DNA of 64,000 bases from Pseudomonadota bacterium (GCA_023403845.1 JAEYDL010000039.1:80959-144958), one strand, 5' to 3'; positions 18,299 to 28,137 are shown, counted from the first letter of the stretch. Numbers and translations are program-made. The notes: generated by a model not told the origin, from the letters alone.

Positions 18299-18994
18299 AT
18301 GCTCTACTCCGTCCCTCTGCTGCTGTCCGCCCTGCTCCTCATGCCCGCCTTTTCTGTTCAGGCCGAACCGGTTCCCGTGGCCAGACAGGCACTGGAAACA
18401 AAAGATGTCGCAATCACTCAGCGCAATGCAGACCTTGCCATCGATATTCACTATCCCGTCACTGGCTACCCCGACGTGGACCGCGACATCAAGGACTGGG
18501 CGGAGCAGCAGGCGCAAGCCTTCAAGCTGACCAGCGCCGAACCGCATACCAACCCTTATGAGCTGAGCACAAGTTATGTGCTGACCAGCCCCTCCGCTCG
18601 GTACCTTTCCCTTGTCTGGGAAATTTTCACCTATACCGGAGGCGCGCACTCCAATCTGGAGATTACCACCTTCACCTATGCCACGGCGACCGGCAAGACC
18701 GTGGATCTCTACGACGTCTTCGGCGATCTCGATCAGGCGCTCGCGCTGGCCAGCGTCTATTCCGCGAAAAAACTGGAAAACACGCTGGGGGACATGGCGG
18801 ATGCGGAAATGATTCAGGAAGGGACGACTCCCGATGCGGAAAACTTTTCCCGGTTCGCCCTGACACCAGCCGGCATCCGCTTCTATTTTCCGCCCTATCA
18901 GGTGGCGCCGTGGGCGGCGGGCATGCAGACGGTGGACATTCCTCTCGCCGAGCTTGCCCCGGCCAGGCCTCAGCTGGATCTGTGGGCGCGCTGA
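18299..18994 (+). CDS. Exported DUF3298/PdaC-like protein
   Basis: A 231-residue protein with a signal peptide (LLLSALLLMPAFSVQA, cleavage near residue 22). It then has a PdaC-like domain and a C-terminal DUF3298 domain, marked by YLSLVWEIFTYTGGAHSN and the FYFPPYQVAPWAAGMQTVDIP ending usual for the family. The same fold occurs in the RsiV lysozyme-binding anti-sigma factor, but no anti-sigma part is present here. Function unknown; periplasmic location inferred. AAGGAG precedes ATG 18299; a longer frame from 18128 lacks one. Confidence 0.82.
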   Translation: MLYSVPLLLSALLLMPAFSVQAEPVPVARQALETKDVAITQRNADLAIDIHYPVTGYPDVDRDIKDWAEQQAQAFKLTSAEPHTNPYELSTSYVLTSPSARYLSLVWEIFTYTGGAHSNLEITTFTYATATGKTVDLYDVFGDLDQALALASVYSAKKLENTLGDMADAEMIQEGTTPDAENFSRFALTPAGIRFYFPPYQVAPWAAGMQTVDIPLAELAPARPQLDLWAR

Positions 18995-19050
18995 TGCCGG
19001 CCGGTTACCGTACCATACACCCCAGATGATCCCCCCCTTCCGGACTCCGT

Positions 19051-19500
19051 CTACAGAATTTCGGCATGGAGCCCGGACCAAAGATTTTCAGGTCTCTCGG
19101 CTTCCAGAGCCAGCGATTTCCATGCTTCAAAAGAAAGTTCGGCAGTTTCCAGTTCCTCAAACCGTCCGCCCAGCCACAGATGAAAACGGGCCACCCGTTC
19201 CTGAAAGGCGGGCTGTGCCAGCACGGTGGCCAGTGCCTCCCCCAGCTGCCCCCTGCCGTATTCCAGCACGGCTTCGAAGGACGCCTCCGCATTGACTTCG
19301 GCATCGTTCAGGCGCTCCAGCAGCGTCTGGAAGCGGGGCAGTTCCTCCCGGATCAAGGCGGCATCCTTCTCGGGAATACGGATGAAAAATCTGTCCTTCT
19401 CCTCCGCAATCCAACGGAACCGGACCCATTGTTCAAAATAAACGGCCTCCAGCAGTATAGCCGTACCTTCTTCAGAACTCCCGGAACATACCTGGTTCAT
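19051..19500 (-). CDS. Hypothetical protein, 149 aa
   Basis: A soluble, acidic, mostly helical protein (FEQWVRFRWIAEEKDRFFI, LIREELPRFQTLLERL). No signal or membrane segment is seen. AGAGGA lies 7 bases before ATG 19500, which is why I prefer this start to the longer frame reaching 19653. Its ATG overlaps the stop of a possible 37-codon upstream frame. Family not recognised. Confidence 0.7.
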   Translation of the reverse strand: MNQVCSGSSEEGTAILLEAVYFEQWVRFRWIAEEKDRFFIRIPEKDAALIREELPRFQTLLERLNDAEVNAEASFEAVLEYGRGQLGEALATVLAQPAFQERVARFHLWLGGRFEELETAELSFEAWKSLALEAERPENLWSGLHAEIL

Positions 19501-19610
19501 GTCATTTCCTCTGGAATGCTTTTTCGATATTTCAGGCGCAGCTCCCGAATCATCGGAACGGGCTGCGCAACGAAAAACGGATTCAAGGGCTGGAGGCCCT
19601 CTTCCGCCAT
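19497..19610 (-). CDS. Possible 37-aa ORF coupled to the 149-aa protein
   Basis: ATG 19610 opens a 37-codon frame (ending SIPEEMT) whose TGA overlaps the ATG of the next minus-strand gene in an ATGA arrangement, a usual sign of coupling. No clear Shine-Dalgarno is visible, and the frame stays open further upstream. It may be real or a by-product of the leader. Confidence 0.3.
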   Translation of the reverse strand: MAEEGLQPLNPFFVAQPVPMIRELRLKYRKSIPEEMT

Positions 19611-19844
19611 CTTCAACAAGAACAGAATACCACGATGTGCATGACCGCGCCACGAAAAGATAGAGAGTCCCTGCCTTGCTGCCGGGGGTGGCGAGTCCGG
19701 GGCCTCTTCATCACTCCGCTCTTGACAAGAACGCTGAGCCGATGAAATGTTCTTCCCCCACGGAAAACGGGGGACCGACACGGCAAAAGGTCATGCGTTT
19801 CGTTGCCCGCCCATTCTTTCTTTGCCCAATTCGAGGATAGTCAC
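19611..19844. other. Intergenic region before tex
   Basis: No convincing gene or RNA is seen. The region holds the divergent promoters of tex (plus) and the small minus-strand genes, but I could not place promoter boxes with confidence. Confidence 0.4.
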
Positions 19845-22004
19845 GTGACGGATCATGCAGCACAGATCGCCGAGGAATTGCACATCCGCCCGCAGCAGGC
19901 CCAGGCCGTCATCCGGTTGCTGGAGGAAGCCGCTACCATTCCGTTTATTGCCCGCTACCGCAAGGAGGCCACAGGCAGCCTGGACGAAGTGGCGATCGCC
20001 GCCGTCAGGGACAGGCTTCTGGCTCTGCAAGAACTGGACAAGCGACGTGAAAGCATTCTGAATTCGCTGGCCGAGCGCGGTCTTCTGAACGACCAGCTCA
20101 AAAAGCAACTGGAAACGGCGGCCTCTCTCGCCGTTCTGGAAGACCTTTACCTGCCGTTCCGTCCCAAACGCCGGACACGGGCGCAAATCGCCCGGGAAAA
20201 AGGTCTTGAACCTCTGGCCCTCATGCTGCTCAGGCAACGGGGGGAAGACCCCACGAAGCATGCGATGCGCTATGTTTCGACCGAAAAAAACGTGCTCAAT
20301 ATTGATGCCGCTCTGGCCGGCGCTCGCGACATTCTGGCCGAGAAGTGCACGGAACAGCCTGTCGCACGCGAACGGGTACGCCGACTGTTCCAGCGGGAAG
20401 GCCAGCTCCGCAGCAAGGCTATCCCCTGCAAGGAAGCAGATGTGAACGCCGCGAAGTACCGCGACTACTTTCTCTGGGAAGAACCCGCGTCCAAAGTGCC
20501 TTCCCACCGCATTCTGGCGATGTTTCGGGGAGAAGAGGAAGGCGCGCTTCGCCTCTCCCTGCGCCCCCGCGACGAAGAGGCCGCACTGTCGATTCTCGAA
20601 CGTCTTTTCCTTCGCGCGGATACGCCGGAAGGCAGTCAGGTTCGCGAGGCGCTGCGCGACGGCTACGCCCGTCTTCTCGCTCCGGCGCTGGAAACGGAGC
20701 TGCGCGCCGAGCTGAAACGCCGGGCCGACGGCGAGGCCATACGGGTCTTCGCCGACAATCTTCGCCAGCTGCTGCTCGCACCTCCCCTGGGAGCCAGACG
20801 GATTATGGGCATAGACCCCGGATTCCGCACAGGCTGCAAAATCGTCTGTCTCGGCAGTTCTGGCGACCTGCTTGAATACGTGACGATCAATCCGCACTCG
20901 GGATCGGACAAGTCCCGGCAAGATGCCGGGAAAACCGTTTTGCGGCTTCTGAACGCGCATGACGTCGAGGCCGTTGCCGTGGGCAACGGAACAGCGGGAA
21001 GGGAAACCGAACGCTTTCTCCGCGAGCTTCCGGACTGGCCTGCATCCATCCCGGTCATCATGGTCAACGAAAGCGGAGCTTCCGTGTATTCCGCCTCGGA
21101 AACGGCCAGAACCGAATTCCCTGATCTGGATCTGACCTATCGTGGAGCGATCTCCATTGGTCGTCGTCTGGCCGACCCACTGGCGGAGCTGGTCAAGATT
21201 GATCCCAAGGCTATCGGTGTGGGGCAGTATCAGCATGACGTCAATCAGAGCGAACTCAAACGCAGCCTCGACGACGTGGTCAGCAGTTGCGTGAACGCCG
21301 TGGGCGTGGACGTCAATACGGCCAGCGAACAACTGCTGACCTATGTTTCCGGGCTGGGTCCCGTGCTCGCCCGTAACATCGTCGCCTTCCGCCGGGAAAA
21401 AGGCGCCTTCAAAAACCGTCGGGAGTTGCTCCAGGTACCCCGGCTCGGTCCCAAGGCCTTTGAACAGTGCTCAGGCTTTCTGCGCATCAAGGACGGCGAG
21501 CAGCCTCTTGACGCCAGCGCAGTGCACCCGGAAGCCTACGCTGTGGTCGAAGCCATGGCCCGTGATGCCGGAACCACAGTAACCGAGCTGATGCGTGACG
21601 CGTCCCTGCGTCGCTCCATCCGGCTTTCCCTGTATGTGAACGAGCGCTTCGGCATGCCGTCCCTGACGGACATCATGGCCGAACTTGAAAAACCCGGTCG
21701 GGACCCGCGGCCGCCTTTCAAGACATTTTCCTTCGCCGAAGGTATTCATGCCATTCAGGATCTTCAGCCGGGAATGACCCTCCCCGGCATCGTGACCAAT
21801 GTCACGGCATTCGGTGCGTTCGTCGATATCGGCGTCCACCAGGACGGGCTGGTTCACATCAGCAGGCTCGCCGACCGTTTTGTACGGGATCCCGGCGAAG
21901 TGGTCAGAGTGCAGCAGGAAGTGCGCGTGACCGTTCTGGATGTGGATATTTCCCGCAAGCGTATCTCCCTGAGCATGCGCAGGCACGATCAACCTCAACA
22001 ATGA
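19845..22004 (+). CDS. tex: Tex-family RNA-binding transcription accessory protein
   Basis: A 719-residue Tex protein: N-terminal helical Tex domain (IPFIARYRKEATGSLDE), YqgF/RNase H-like domain (MGIDPGFRTGCKIV), helix-hairpin-helix pair (LLTYVSGLGPVLARNIV and FKNRRELLQVPRLGPKAFEQC) and a C-terminal S1 domain (PGIVTNVTAFGAFVDIGVH) ending near MRRHDQ. Tex binds nucleic acid and influences transcription. I choose GTG 19845 as the start because GAGGA lies 8 bases upstream; extending to TTG 19803 has no ribosome site. Confidence 0.94.
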   Translation: MTDHAAQIAEELHIRPQQAQAVIRLLEEAATIPFIARYRKEATGSLDEVAIAAVRDRLLALQELDKRRESILNSLAERGLLNDQLKKQLETAASLAVLEDLYLPFRPKRRTRAQIAREKGLEPLALMLLRQRGEDPTKHAMRYVSTEKNVLNIDAALAGARDILAEKCTEQPVARERVRRLFQREGQLRSKAIPCKEADVNAAKYRDYFLWEEPASKVPSHRILAMFRGEEEGALRLSLRPRDEEAALSILERLFLRADTPEGSQVREALRDGYARLLAPALETELRAELKRRADGEAIRVFADNLRQLLLAPPLGARRIMGIDPGFRTGCKIVCLGSSGDLLEYVTINPHSGSDKSRQDAGKTVLRLLNAHDVEAVAVGNGTAGRETERFLRELPDWPASIPVIMVNESGASVYSASETARTEFPDLDLTYRGAISIGRRLADPLAELVKIDPKAIGVGQYQHDVNQSELKRSLDDVVSSCVNAVGVDVNTASEQLLTYVSGLGPVLARNIVAFRREKGAFKNRRELLQVPRLGPKAFEQCSGFLRIKDGEQPLDASAVHPEAYAVVEAMARDAGTTVTELMRDASLRRSIRLSLYVNERFGMPSLTDIMAELEKPGRDPRPPFKTFSFAEGIHAIQDLQPGMTLPGIVTNVTAFGAFVDIGVHQDGLVHISRLADRFVRDPGEVVRVQQEVRVTVLDVDISRKRISLSMRRHDQPQQ

Positions 22005-22016
22005 AAGGAACAGCCC

Positions 22017-22328
22017 ATGAAAACCGTGATTCCCGCTCCCCAGTTCATTCACATGACGGAAGAAGAAATTATGGACCGTCTTGACGCATGGGAGGCGAGC
22101 CTTGACGAAGAAGATGAAACCGCAACGCCTCCGGAGGATCCTGTGGTCGCCGAAGTGGAAAGACTCATCGGTGGCTATACTGACAAGCTCGACGATTACT
22201 GTCGCCAGCATGGAGAAATACCAGAGGAAGCCCTGCTCCATCGTCCCGCATCCGGTATCGAGCGGGTCGCCTTTCAAATTTTTACCGAAGCGCTCCATGA
22301 TTCGCTCATGGAGGAGGATGACGACTAA
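22017..22328 (+). CDS. Small acidic hypothetical protein, 103 aa
   Basis: Twelve bases after tex, with AAAGGAA before ATG 22017, so probably co-transcribed with it. The protein is strongly acidic (DAWEASLDEEDET, C-terminal MEEDDD) and soluble. I do not recognise the family. Confidence 0.7.
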   Translation: MKTVIPAPQFIHMTEEEIMDRLDAWEASLDEEDETATPPEDPVVAEVERLIGGYTDKLDDYCRQHGEIPEEALLHRPASGIERVAFQIFTEALHDSLMEEDDD

Positions 22329-22563
22329 AGACGCATGAGGATCCGAAAATGAAAACCGGACAGGTTCCCTTTTCGGCGTAGCCGCAGTCCGGCACGGAGT
22401 GCGCTCATGAGAAAGTCGCGGAGAATGCCCGGCCCTGCCAAAAACGAAGCTCCATCAAAAGGGGATACACCAAAACGTTCCGGAGCTTGAAAGCAACGGT
22501 TTGTTTTTCTTCCGTCTTTCCATACTGCAGCGGCTCTTCCGGCAAAACGAACCGGAGACCTGC

Positions 22564-23718
22564 TCAGGACTCCAGTCCGCTTTCGGCCAATGCCCGTTTC
22601 AGCCTTTGAATCCGCAGCCACGACTTTTCGATGCGCTGGCGGGAAAGTGCACCATCTTCCACGGCCTGCGCAATAATGGCCTGCACTCTGGCCACGATAT
22701 CCGGATCATAGACAATATTGTTGCCGAACAGCAAAATGTCCGCTCCGGCTTCAATGGCTCCCAGAACCGTTTCCCGCAAACTGTAGGCGTCGGCAATTGC
22801 GCGCATCTGCAGGTCATCGGTCACCACTACGCCGTCATATCGCAAGGTTTTCCGCAGCAGGCCGTCGATCGTCGCAGCCGAGAGCGTCGCCGGACGATCG
22901 GAATCAAGCTGTCTGTTGTACAGATGTCCGGTCATAAGCATATGAAGCCCTGAAGCCGTGGCGAGCCTCCGATAGGGAAGCAGTTCACGTTCGCTCCACG
23001 ATCCGGAAATGTCCGTCACCCCCAGATGGGAATCCGTACGCGAGCTGCCATGCCCCGGAAAATGCTTGAAAACGGCCACAACCCCCGCCCGGCTCAGTCC
23101 TTTTGCAAAGGCTCTCCCATATTCGGCGACCCGCTCTGGATCTTCTCCGAAGCTGCGCCCCAGCGCACCGATCACAGGGCATGAAGGATTGACGTTCACG
23201 TCCAGCACGGGTGCAAAGTTCACGTTCACGCCCAACGAGCGCAACAGACGGCCCATACGAAATCCCGTACCTTCCGCCTCCCCAGAGGTCTGCCTGCCGA
23301 GCGCCTCGGCGGAAGGAAACGCCGGAAAGCCATCTTGCGGGTGAAAACGTGCCACACGACCGCCCTCCTGATCCACGGCCACGAAGAGATCGTGAGATTC
23401 TTTCCGCAACGCGGCTGTCAGCCGGCGTACCTGTCCAGCGTCAAGAATATTGCGGCGTTCTTTCCGCTGAGCGTCGGTACGAAACAGAATGACGCCTCCC
23501 AAGCCGCGTTTCCGGATATCGGCAAGCACGTTCGTGCACTCCTCCGGACTCTGACCACGAAAACCGACCAGCAGCATCTGCCCCGTCATCCGCGTCAGCG
23601 AAGGCGCGGTTTCCGAGCCGACCGCCAGCCGAGGCACAATGCAGATCAGAAGGCCGAACAGAAGACCGCAGGCCATAAACGCCTTCCATCTCCGCACGCT
23701 TCTTCCCAGAAAAAACAT
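22564..23718 (-). CDS. Glycoside hydrolase family 3, NagZ-like
   Basis: A 384-residue exported GH3 enzyme. The N-terminus has a basic stretch and a hydrophobic helix (AFMACGLLFGLLICIV), so it is membrane-anchored or secreted, unlike cytoplasmic NagZ. The catalytic loop KHFPGHGSSRTDSHLGV carries the Asp-His dyad motif of NagZ, and the nucleophile Asp is in VVVTDDLQMRAI. It probably removes beta-N-acetylglucosamine from peptidoglycan fragments. AGGAG precedes ATG 23718; a longer frame to 23745 has a weaker start. Confidence 0.87.
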   Translation of the reverse strand: MFFLGRSVRRWKAFMACGLLFGLLICIVPRLAVGSETAPSLTRMTGQMLLVGFRGQSPEECTNVLADIRKRGLGGVILFRTDAQRKERRNILDAGQVRRLTAALRKESHDLFVAVDQEGGRVARFHPQDGFPAFPSAEALGRQTSGEAEGTGFRMGRLLRSLGVNVNFAPVLDVNVNPSCPVIGALGRSFGEDPERVAEYGRAFAKGLSRAGVVAVFKHFPGHGSSRTDSHLGVTDISGSWSERELLPYRRLATASGLHMLMTGHLYNRQLDSDRPATLSAATIDGLLRKTLRYDGVVVTDDLQMRAIADAYSLRETVLGAIEAGADILLFGNNIVYDPDIVARVQAIIAQAVEDGALSRQRIEKSWLRIQRLKRALAESGLES

Positions 23719-23751
23719 ATTGCTCCTTTCAGGATTTTGCGGCAAAGAAAT

Positions 23752-24108
23752 TCAGCGCGTTCCCGGAGTTTTCCCTTCTATTGCCCGGTGTTGCGTCTCA
23801 TCTTCCGGGATATTCTCTACTGAATAGTCCTCCGGAGACAGTTCATAGACATCCGTATCCTGTTCGGCTTTCTTCGTCATCCGCTGCCGTGCGGCGTCTG
23901 CGGCTCCAGGAATATTGGAGTAAAAGACGACTCGCGTCCCGTTGCTTTCAAACGTGGTCGCACCCTTTCTGAGCCGATAGCGCATGATGAGACCGAAAAC
24001 TACAAACAGGACGAAAAAAACGACAAGCGCCACCGCAACGCCCACCGTGGCCAGAATGAACAGAATGCCCGCCGCAATGGCAGAGGCGACGGCAGAAAAA
24101 ATCCACAT
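23752..24108 (-). CDS. Small membrane protein, 118 aa, unknown
   Basis: One long hydrophobic region (residues 1-42, SAIAAGILFILATVGVAVALVVFFVLFVV), probably a helical hairpin, is followed by a polar tail with FESNGTRVVFYSN and an acidic end. CGGAG precedes ATG 24108; the frame to 24141 would need TTG. It lies 33 bases upstream of the GH3 gene and is likely co-transcribed with it. Not recognised. Confidence 0.7.
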   Translation of the reverse strand: MWIFSAVASAIAAGILFILATVGVAVALVVFFVLFVVFGLIMRYRLRKGATTFESNGTRVVFYSNIPGAADAARQRMTKKAEQDTDVYELSPEDYSVENIPEDETQHRAIEGKTPGTR

Positions 24109-24347
24109 GAATGACTCCGGGACAATAAAAATTTCCTTCAAAGGGAAGGTTATGGAAAAGATACCATCGGGTTAGGCAGCGGTCAAACGACTTCTCGCCT
24201 TTTCTGACCTCTCCGTGCGCCCCTCTTCTGGATGACAGCCCTGTTTTCTCGCGCCCTTCAGGGAGCCCCCGGCGTATGGGAACGAGCACTTCCCCAAAGG
24301 GACACTCGGCACACTTGTTTGCAATTCATCAATAATAAGGAGAAATT

Positions 24348-25001
24348 ATGGTTTCCCATCCGTTGTTAAAACGTTTTTCCGCCGGCTTTCAGCGGTTTCA
24401 AAAGAACTGGTACTGCCCTGAACACAACCTTTACGCGGAACTGCGGGAAGGGCAGAATCCCTACGCCGTCATCATCGCGTGCAGCGACTCGCGCGTCGAT
24501 CCCGTACAGGTGCTCGACTGCTCGCCCGGCGACGTATTCGTCATTCGCAATGTGGCCAATCTCGTTCCCCCCTACGAACCCGATGCGCATTATCACGGCG
24601 TCAGTTCCGCTCTGGAATACGCCGTCCGCTATCTGAACATCCCAAACATCATCGTCATGGGACATGCCCATTGCGGCGGCATCACCAGCCTGATGAACGC
24701 ATCGGAGCATAGCCACGACGAGTTTCTCAATATATGGATGGGGCAGGCCCAGAGGGCAAAAATTGAAGTGGAACGCACCCTCCCACAAGGTTCCCCGGAA
24801 GAACGCCTGCGCTCCTGTGAAATGTGGGGAATCCGCATCTCGCTGGAAAATCTGCGCACCTTCCCGTGGATTCAGAAAGCGATGAAGGAAGGCAAACTCC
24901 TCCTGCACGGCCTTTATTTCGACATGGGAGTAGGAGAGCTGTTGTATCTCGATCAGAAGACGGATTCCTTCATTCCCATGGTTCAGTCCTGTCATTCCTG
25001 A
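24348..25001 (+). CDS. Beta-class carbonic anhydrase
   Basis: Interconverts CO2 and bicarbonate. The 217-residue protein has the zinc site of the beta class: CSDSRVDP (Cys and the Asp-Arg dyad) and GHAHCGG (His and Cys ligands), plus VIRNVANLVPPYEPD and the C-terminal GLYFDMGVGELLYLD strand. AAGGAG precedes ATG 24348. It stands alone; a hairpin follows. Confidence 0.94.
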   Translation: MVSHPLLKRFSAGFQRFQKNWYCPEHNLYAELREGQNPYAVIIACSDSRVDPVQVLDCSPGDVFVIRNVANLVPPYEPDAHYHGVSSALEYAVRYLNIPNIIVMGHAHCGGITSLMNASEHSHDEFLNIWMGQAQRAKIEVERTLPQGSPEERLRSCEMWGIRISLENLRTFPWIQKAMKEGKLLLHGLYFDMGVGELLYLDQKTDSFIPMVQSCHS

Positions 25002-25550
25002 GAAAACCGAACTCGGAGGAACTCCGCATGGATACCGGATTCCTCCGAAAAAACTGTTCCCCCGCCAATGATTCCACCGAACACTTTTCAAAGAGATTCC
25101 GGCATGGCCTGATGTCTTTTGCAACATAGCAAATTTAAAGGAACGCATAAAAATTCACATTACGGTTTCTGATATCGGCCCTCAATGCGAATTTCCTTGA
25201 AGCCTGCCGAATTTGTCGCTGCGGACACGCACACCGGTCGCGCCCGGCGTTCAATCTTCGGCCTTGCGCTATTTCTTATCAGTTTACCAATGTATCCGGT
25301 CTGTTCGGGCCGGACAGACAATCCCCGCATACCGCCCGCAGCATTGCCCAACTCGTGAAAATCACATGCGCCGCAACAATCGGTCACCAATGGCGTTCAA
25401 ATAGCGGACGAGGCAGCCCCTTCCTCCACGATACTTGTAGCAGCATCTTTTCGATGCTATTGCTCCAAGCGTATCCGGGCATACAGAGGTTGTCCCCATT
25501 TTCGGCAACATCCCGGCAGCCTTCAGGTTACGAAGCAAGTGAGCGTCGTC
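25002..25550. other. 549-base intergenic region
   Basis: A hairpin lies just after the carbonic anhydrase stop at 25014-25047: CGGAGGAA with TTCCTCCG, and inside it TCCG with CGGA, with one bulged C. It lacks a T-run on the plus strand. The rest (to 25550) shows no convincing gene. An AT-rich stretch near 25120-25160 could hold a promoter. Confidence 0.4.
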
Positions 25551-26141
25551 ATGAAATACTGTATTCTTTTCGCCAGTCCCCGGGCCCATGGAAATACGGC
25601 GGCCATCATGCAGCCGTTTGTCGAACAGCTTGAGACCGACGGCCATGCCGTGAACATCATTTCTCTGTACGGGAAAAAAATCGATCCCTGCTATGCCTGC
25701 CGGGCCTGCCAGAGGGATCTTACTCAAACCGGTTGCATCCGAAAGGACGACATGGCGACGATTGCCGAACAGATTCTGGCGAGCGACTGTCTCGTAACAG
25801 CGACCCCGATCTACGGGTGGTACTGCACGGCCCCCATGAAAGCCACTCTCGACCGTCTGATCTACATGATGTGCAAGTTCTACGGCGAAACGAAAGGCCC
25901 CGCTCTCTGGGAAGGGAAAGCCTTCGCCATCCTCACGACCTGTGGTTACCCGCCCGACAAGGGAGCGGATGTCTTTGCAATGGGTATGAAGCGTTACTGC
26001 AAACACTGTCATCTGCGCTACGCGGGCATGTACGCCGCGCACGATCCCGGGTACAACAGCATCTTCATCACTGAGGAAAAATTGCAGGAAGCCCGTGATT
26101 TTGCCAAAAATCTGGAAAAGTTCCTCACGAAACAGCCCTGA
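25551..26141 (+). CDS. Flavodoxin-like NAD(P)H-dependent reductase
   Basis: A 196-residue protein of the NADPH-dependent FMN reductase/iron-sulfur flavoprotein type. The FMN phosphate loop is SPRAHGNTAA. A CYACRACQRDLTQTGC cluster and the ATPIYGWYCTAPMKATLDR segment match the multimeric flavodoxin family, which may bind FMN alone or with an iron-sulfur centre. The substrate is unknown. ATG 25551 is preferred; GTG 25539 is an in-frame alternative four codons upstream. Confidence 0.85.
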   Translation: MKYCILFASPRAHGNTAAIMQPFVEQLETDGHAVNIISLYGKKIDPCYACRACQRDLTQTGCIRKDDMATIAEQILASDCLVTATPIYGWYCTAPMKATLDRLIYMMCKFYGETKGPALWEGKAFAILTTCGYPPDKGADVFAMGMKRYCKHCHLRYAGMYAAHDPGYNSIFITEEKLQEARDFAKNLEKFLTKQP

Positions 26142-26599
26142 CGCTTCATGTCGAAGCCGAAACGCCACCCGCAGTTCCTGTGGCAAGGTAGCGTGCTGTC
26201 GCCTCCGACGAAGCAACAGGACTTCGTTTCCAGGTGAATCCGCTGAAATACCATCCCTTCTTCCGTCCGGAGTTTCCAGATTCTCAAATTCGCTGCTGAA
26301 ACAGCGCACGTTTTTCAGGAGATCCGGGACCGCCGACGACACGACGCCATCCCGGATGCGGCGCAAAGGAGGTTCACATCCTCCCTGTCATTTTCCTGCG
26401 CCGGACGAAATGAACCACTTTCCCCCTGCCGCCCTTTCTCAGCCCGTTCCAGATCCGCATGCCGGCAGATACGCCGGTACGAAAACCGGATTTATCCACC
26501 TCAGTTTTCCGGGATACGATGCTCCATCCAGAAATCCGGCTGTACAACGGAATCTGCTCGCGTTAGACAGAAGGAAAACGACACGGAATCATCATACAC
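26142..26599. other. 458-base intergenic region
   Basis: No convincing gene. A short hairpin (GGAGG-ttcacat-CCTCC) lies near 26367-26383. I looked for a guanidine riboswitch, because EamA and SMR transporters can sit behind one, and saw no such core. Confidence 0.35.
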
Positions 26600-27439
26600 A
26601 TGTCTCTTGAAATTATTTTGCTCATTCTGCTTGCCGCCCTGCTCCATGCTACATGGAACGCCATCGTCAAGAGTGGAACCAATAAACTTTACGAGACGGC
26701 CCTGAACTCTTTTGGGGGCGGCGCAGGGATGTTTTTCATCCTGCCCTTTCTCCCCCTGCCCGCTCCGGAAAGCCTGCCGCTGCTGGCGGGTTCCTGTTGC
26801 GTGCATCTGGCCTATTACATCTGCATGTCCGCAGCCTACCGCAATGTGGACATGTCCTACGCCTATACGATCATGCGGGGAACCGCTCCGCTCATGACAT
26901 CCCTGGCGCTGCTCCTCGCCGGCAGCGAGCTTTCCATGGCCGGCTGGGTCGGCATTCTGTGCCTCTGCGCCGGGGTTTTGACATTGACCCGGGACAATAT
27001 CCGACAGGGACGTTTCAACCTGCGCGGCACCCTCGCCGCGTTCGGTACAGCCGCCGTCATTATGGGCTATACACTGTTCGACGGCTATGGAGCCAGGGCT
27101 AGCGGGCATCCTGTCAGCTACGTCGCCTGGCTATATGTGATCAACTTCTTTCCACTCAACGTCATTCTGTTCATCAGACAGCGCCGCCAGTACATCCCAT
27201 ATTTCAAGTCCCGCTGGAAAATCGGGCTGTTCGGCGGGCTGTGCAGCCTTGGTTCATACGGAGTGGCGCTCTGGGCCATGGCTCGCGCGCCCATCGCCAT
27301 GGTTGCGGCCCTGCGAGAGACTTCCGTCATCTTCGGCATGCTGCTGGCCGTCATTTTCCTTGGAGAAAAATTTACCGGCAACAAGCTGGTGGCCGTTCTA
27401 CTGGTTGCGGCGGGCACCATGATCATGCGCCTGAACTGA
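26600..27439 (+). CDS. EamA/DMT-family transporter
   Basis: A 279-residue inner-membrane protein with about ten hydrophobic helices arranged as two EamA repeats (1-135 and 150-279). The ends of the repeats are LCLCAGVLTLTRDN and LLVAAGTMIMRLN. The conserved VDMSYAYTIMRGTAPLMT and LRETSVIFGMLLAVIFLGEKF segments are typical. Substrate cannot be read; members export amino acids, drugs or nucleotides. Shine-Dalgarno is weak. Confidence 0.85.
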   Translation: MSLEIILLILLAALLHATWNAIVKSGTNKLYETALNSFGGGAGMFFILPFLPLPAPESLPLLAGSCCVHLAYYICMSAAYRNVDMSYAYTIMRGTAPLMTSLALLLAGSELSMAGWVGILCLCAGVLTLTRDNIRQGRFNLRGTLAAFGTAAVIMGYTLFDGYGARASGHPVSYVAWLYVINFFPLNVILFIRQRRQYIPYFKSRWKIGLFGGLCSLGSYGVALWAMARAPIAMVAALRETSVIFGMLLAVIFLGEKFTGNKLVAVLLVAAGTMIMRLN

Positions 27440-27561
27440 CAAGGACAACCTGCGCCTTCTGAAATTGATATAACATATCAAGAACATTCAAAACTTGACA
27501 ACAAAGCGGAAAGGCATCACAAATCCCCGACAGCCCTTTTGACCTCAACCCGACTCCGCTC

Positions 27562-28137
27562 ATGTCACTTGCCGCTCTCTTTGTTCTGGCCGTCGCGCTT
27601 GCTCTCGACGCCTTCGCTGTTTCCATCTGTTCAGGCTGTGCTCTGAAACGAGTAACTATCGGTCATTTTTTGCGTCTTTCTCTGACTTTCGGCTTCTTTC
27701 AGTTTCTGATGCCGGTCATCGGATGGACGCTCGGTCTTACCGTGCGCGATTTTATTGAGGCATGGGATCACTGGGTCGCCTTCCTCCTGCTGCTCTGGAT
27801 TGGAGGAAACATGCTGCGCAGCGGATTCGGCTCAGGCGAAGCCTGCGACGTGAACGCACCGGACCCGACGACCGGCAGCCGACTTTTCATGCTGGCCATC
27901 GCCACAAGCCTCGACGCGTTGGCTGTGGGACTTTCCTTCTCCCTGCTGAAGATGAGCGTCTGGGGACCAGCCGTGCTCATCGGCGTGGTCTGCGCGATCA
28001 TTACGGCACTGGGCGTATGGGCCGGGAAAATGCTTGCCAGCGCCGCCATGGTAGGCAAGCGGGCTGAAGTATTGGGGGGCTGCGTCCTGATCGGCATCGG
28101 CCTCAAGATTCTCTACGAACACGGCATATTCAGCTAA
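27562..28137 (+). CDS. mntP: Manganese efflux pump MntP
   Basis: A 191-residue inner-membrane protein with six helices. The two MntP half-repeats carry the acidic metal-site motif: ALALDAFAVSICSG near the N-terminus and ATSLDALAVGLSFSLL in the second half. It exports Mn2+. No yybP-ykoY riboswitch is visible in the 122 bases upstream. It lies beside a CDF exporter gene, which suggests a metal-export locus. Confidence 0.93.
   Translation: MSLAALFVLAVALALDAFAVSICSGCALKRVTIGHFLRLSLTFGFFQFLMPVIGWTLGLTVRDFIEAWDHWVAFLLLLWIGGNMLRSGFGSGEACDVNAPDPTTGSRLFMLAIATSLDALAVGLSFSLLKMSVWGPAVLIGVVCAIITALGVWAGKMLASAAMVGKRAEVLGGCVLIGIGLKILYEHGIFS

Noticed and set aside
25160..25390. Minus-strand 76-codon frame between carbonic anhydrase and the reductase
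   Set aside because: No ribosome site or family match was found, and its codon use does not stand out.
26142..26599. Possible guanidine riboswitch before the EamA gene
   Set aside because: No matching conserved motifs were visible.
27440..27561. Possible yybP-ykoY manganese riboswitch before mntP
   Set aside because: I looked for the conserved core and found neither it nor a terminator.
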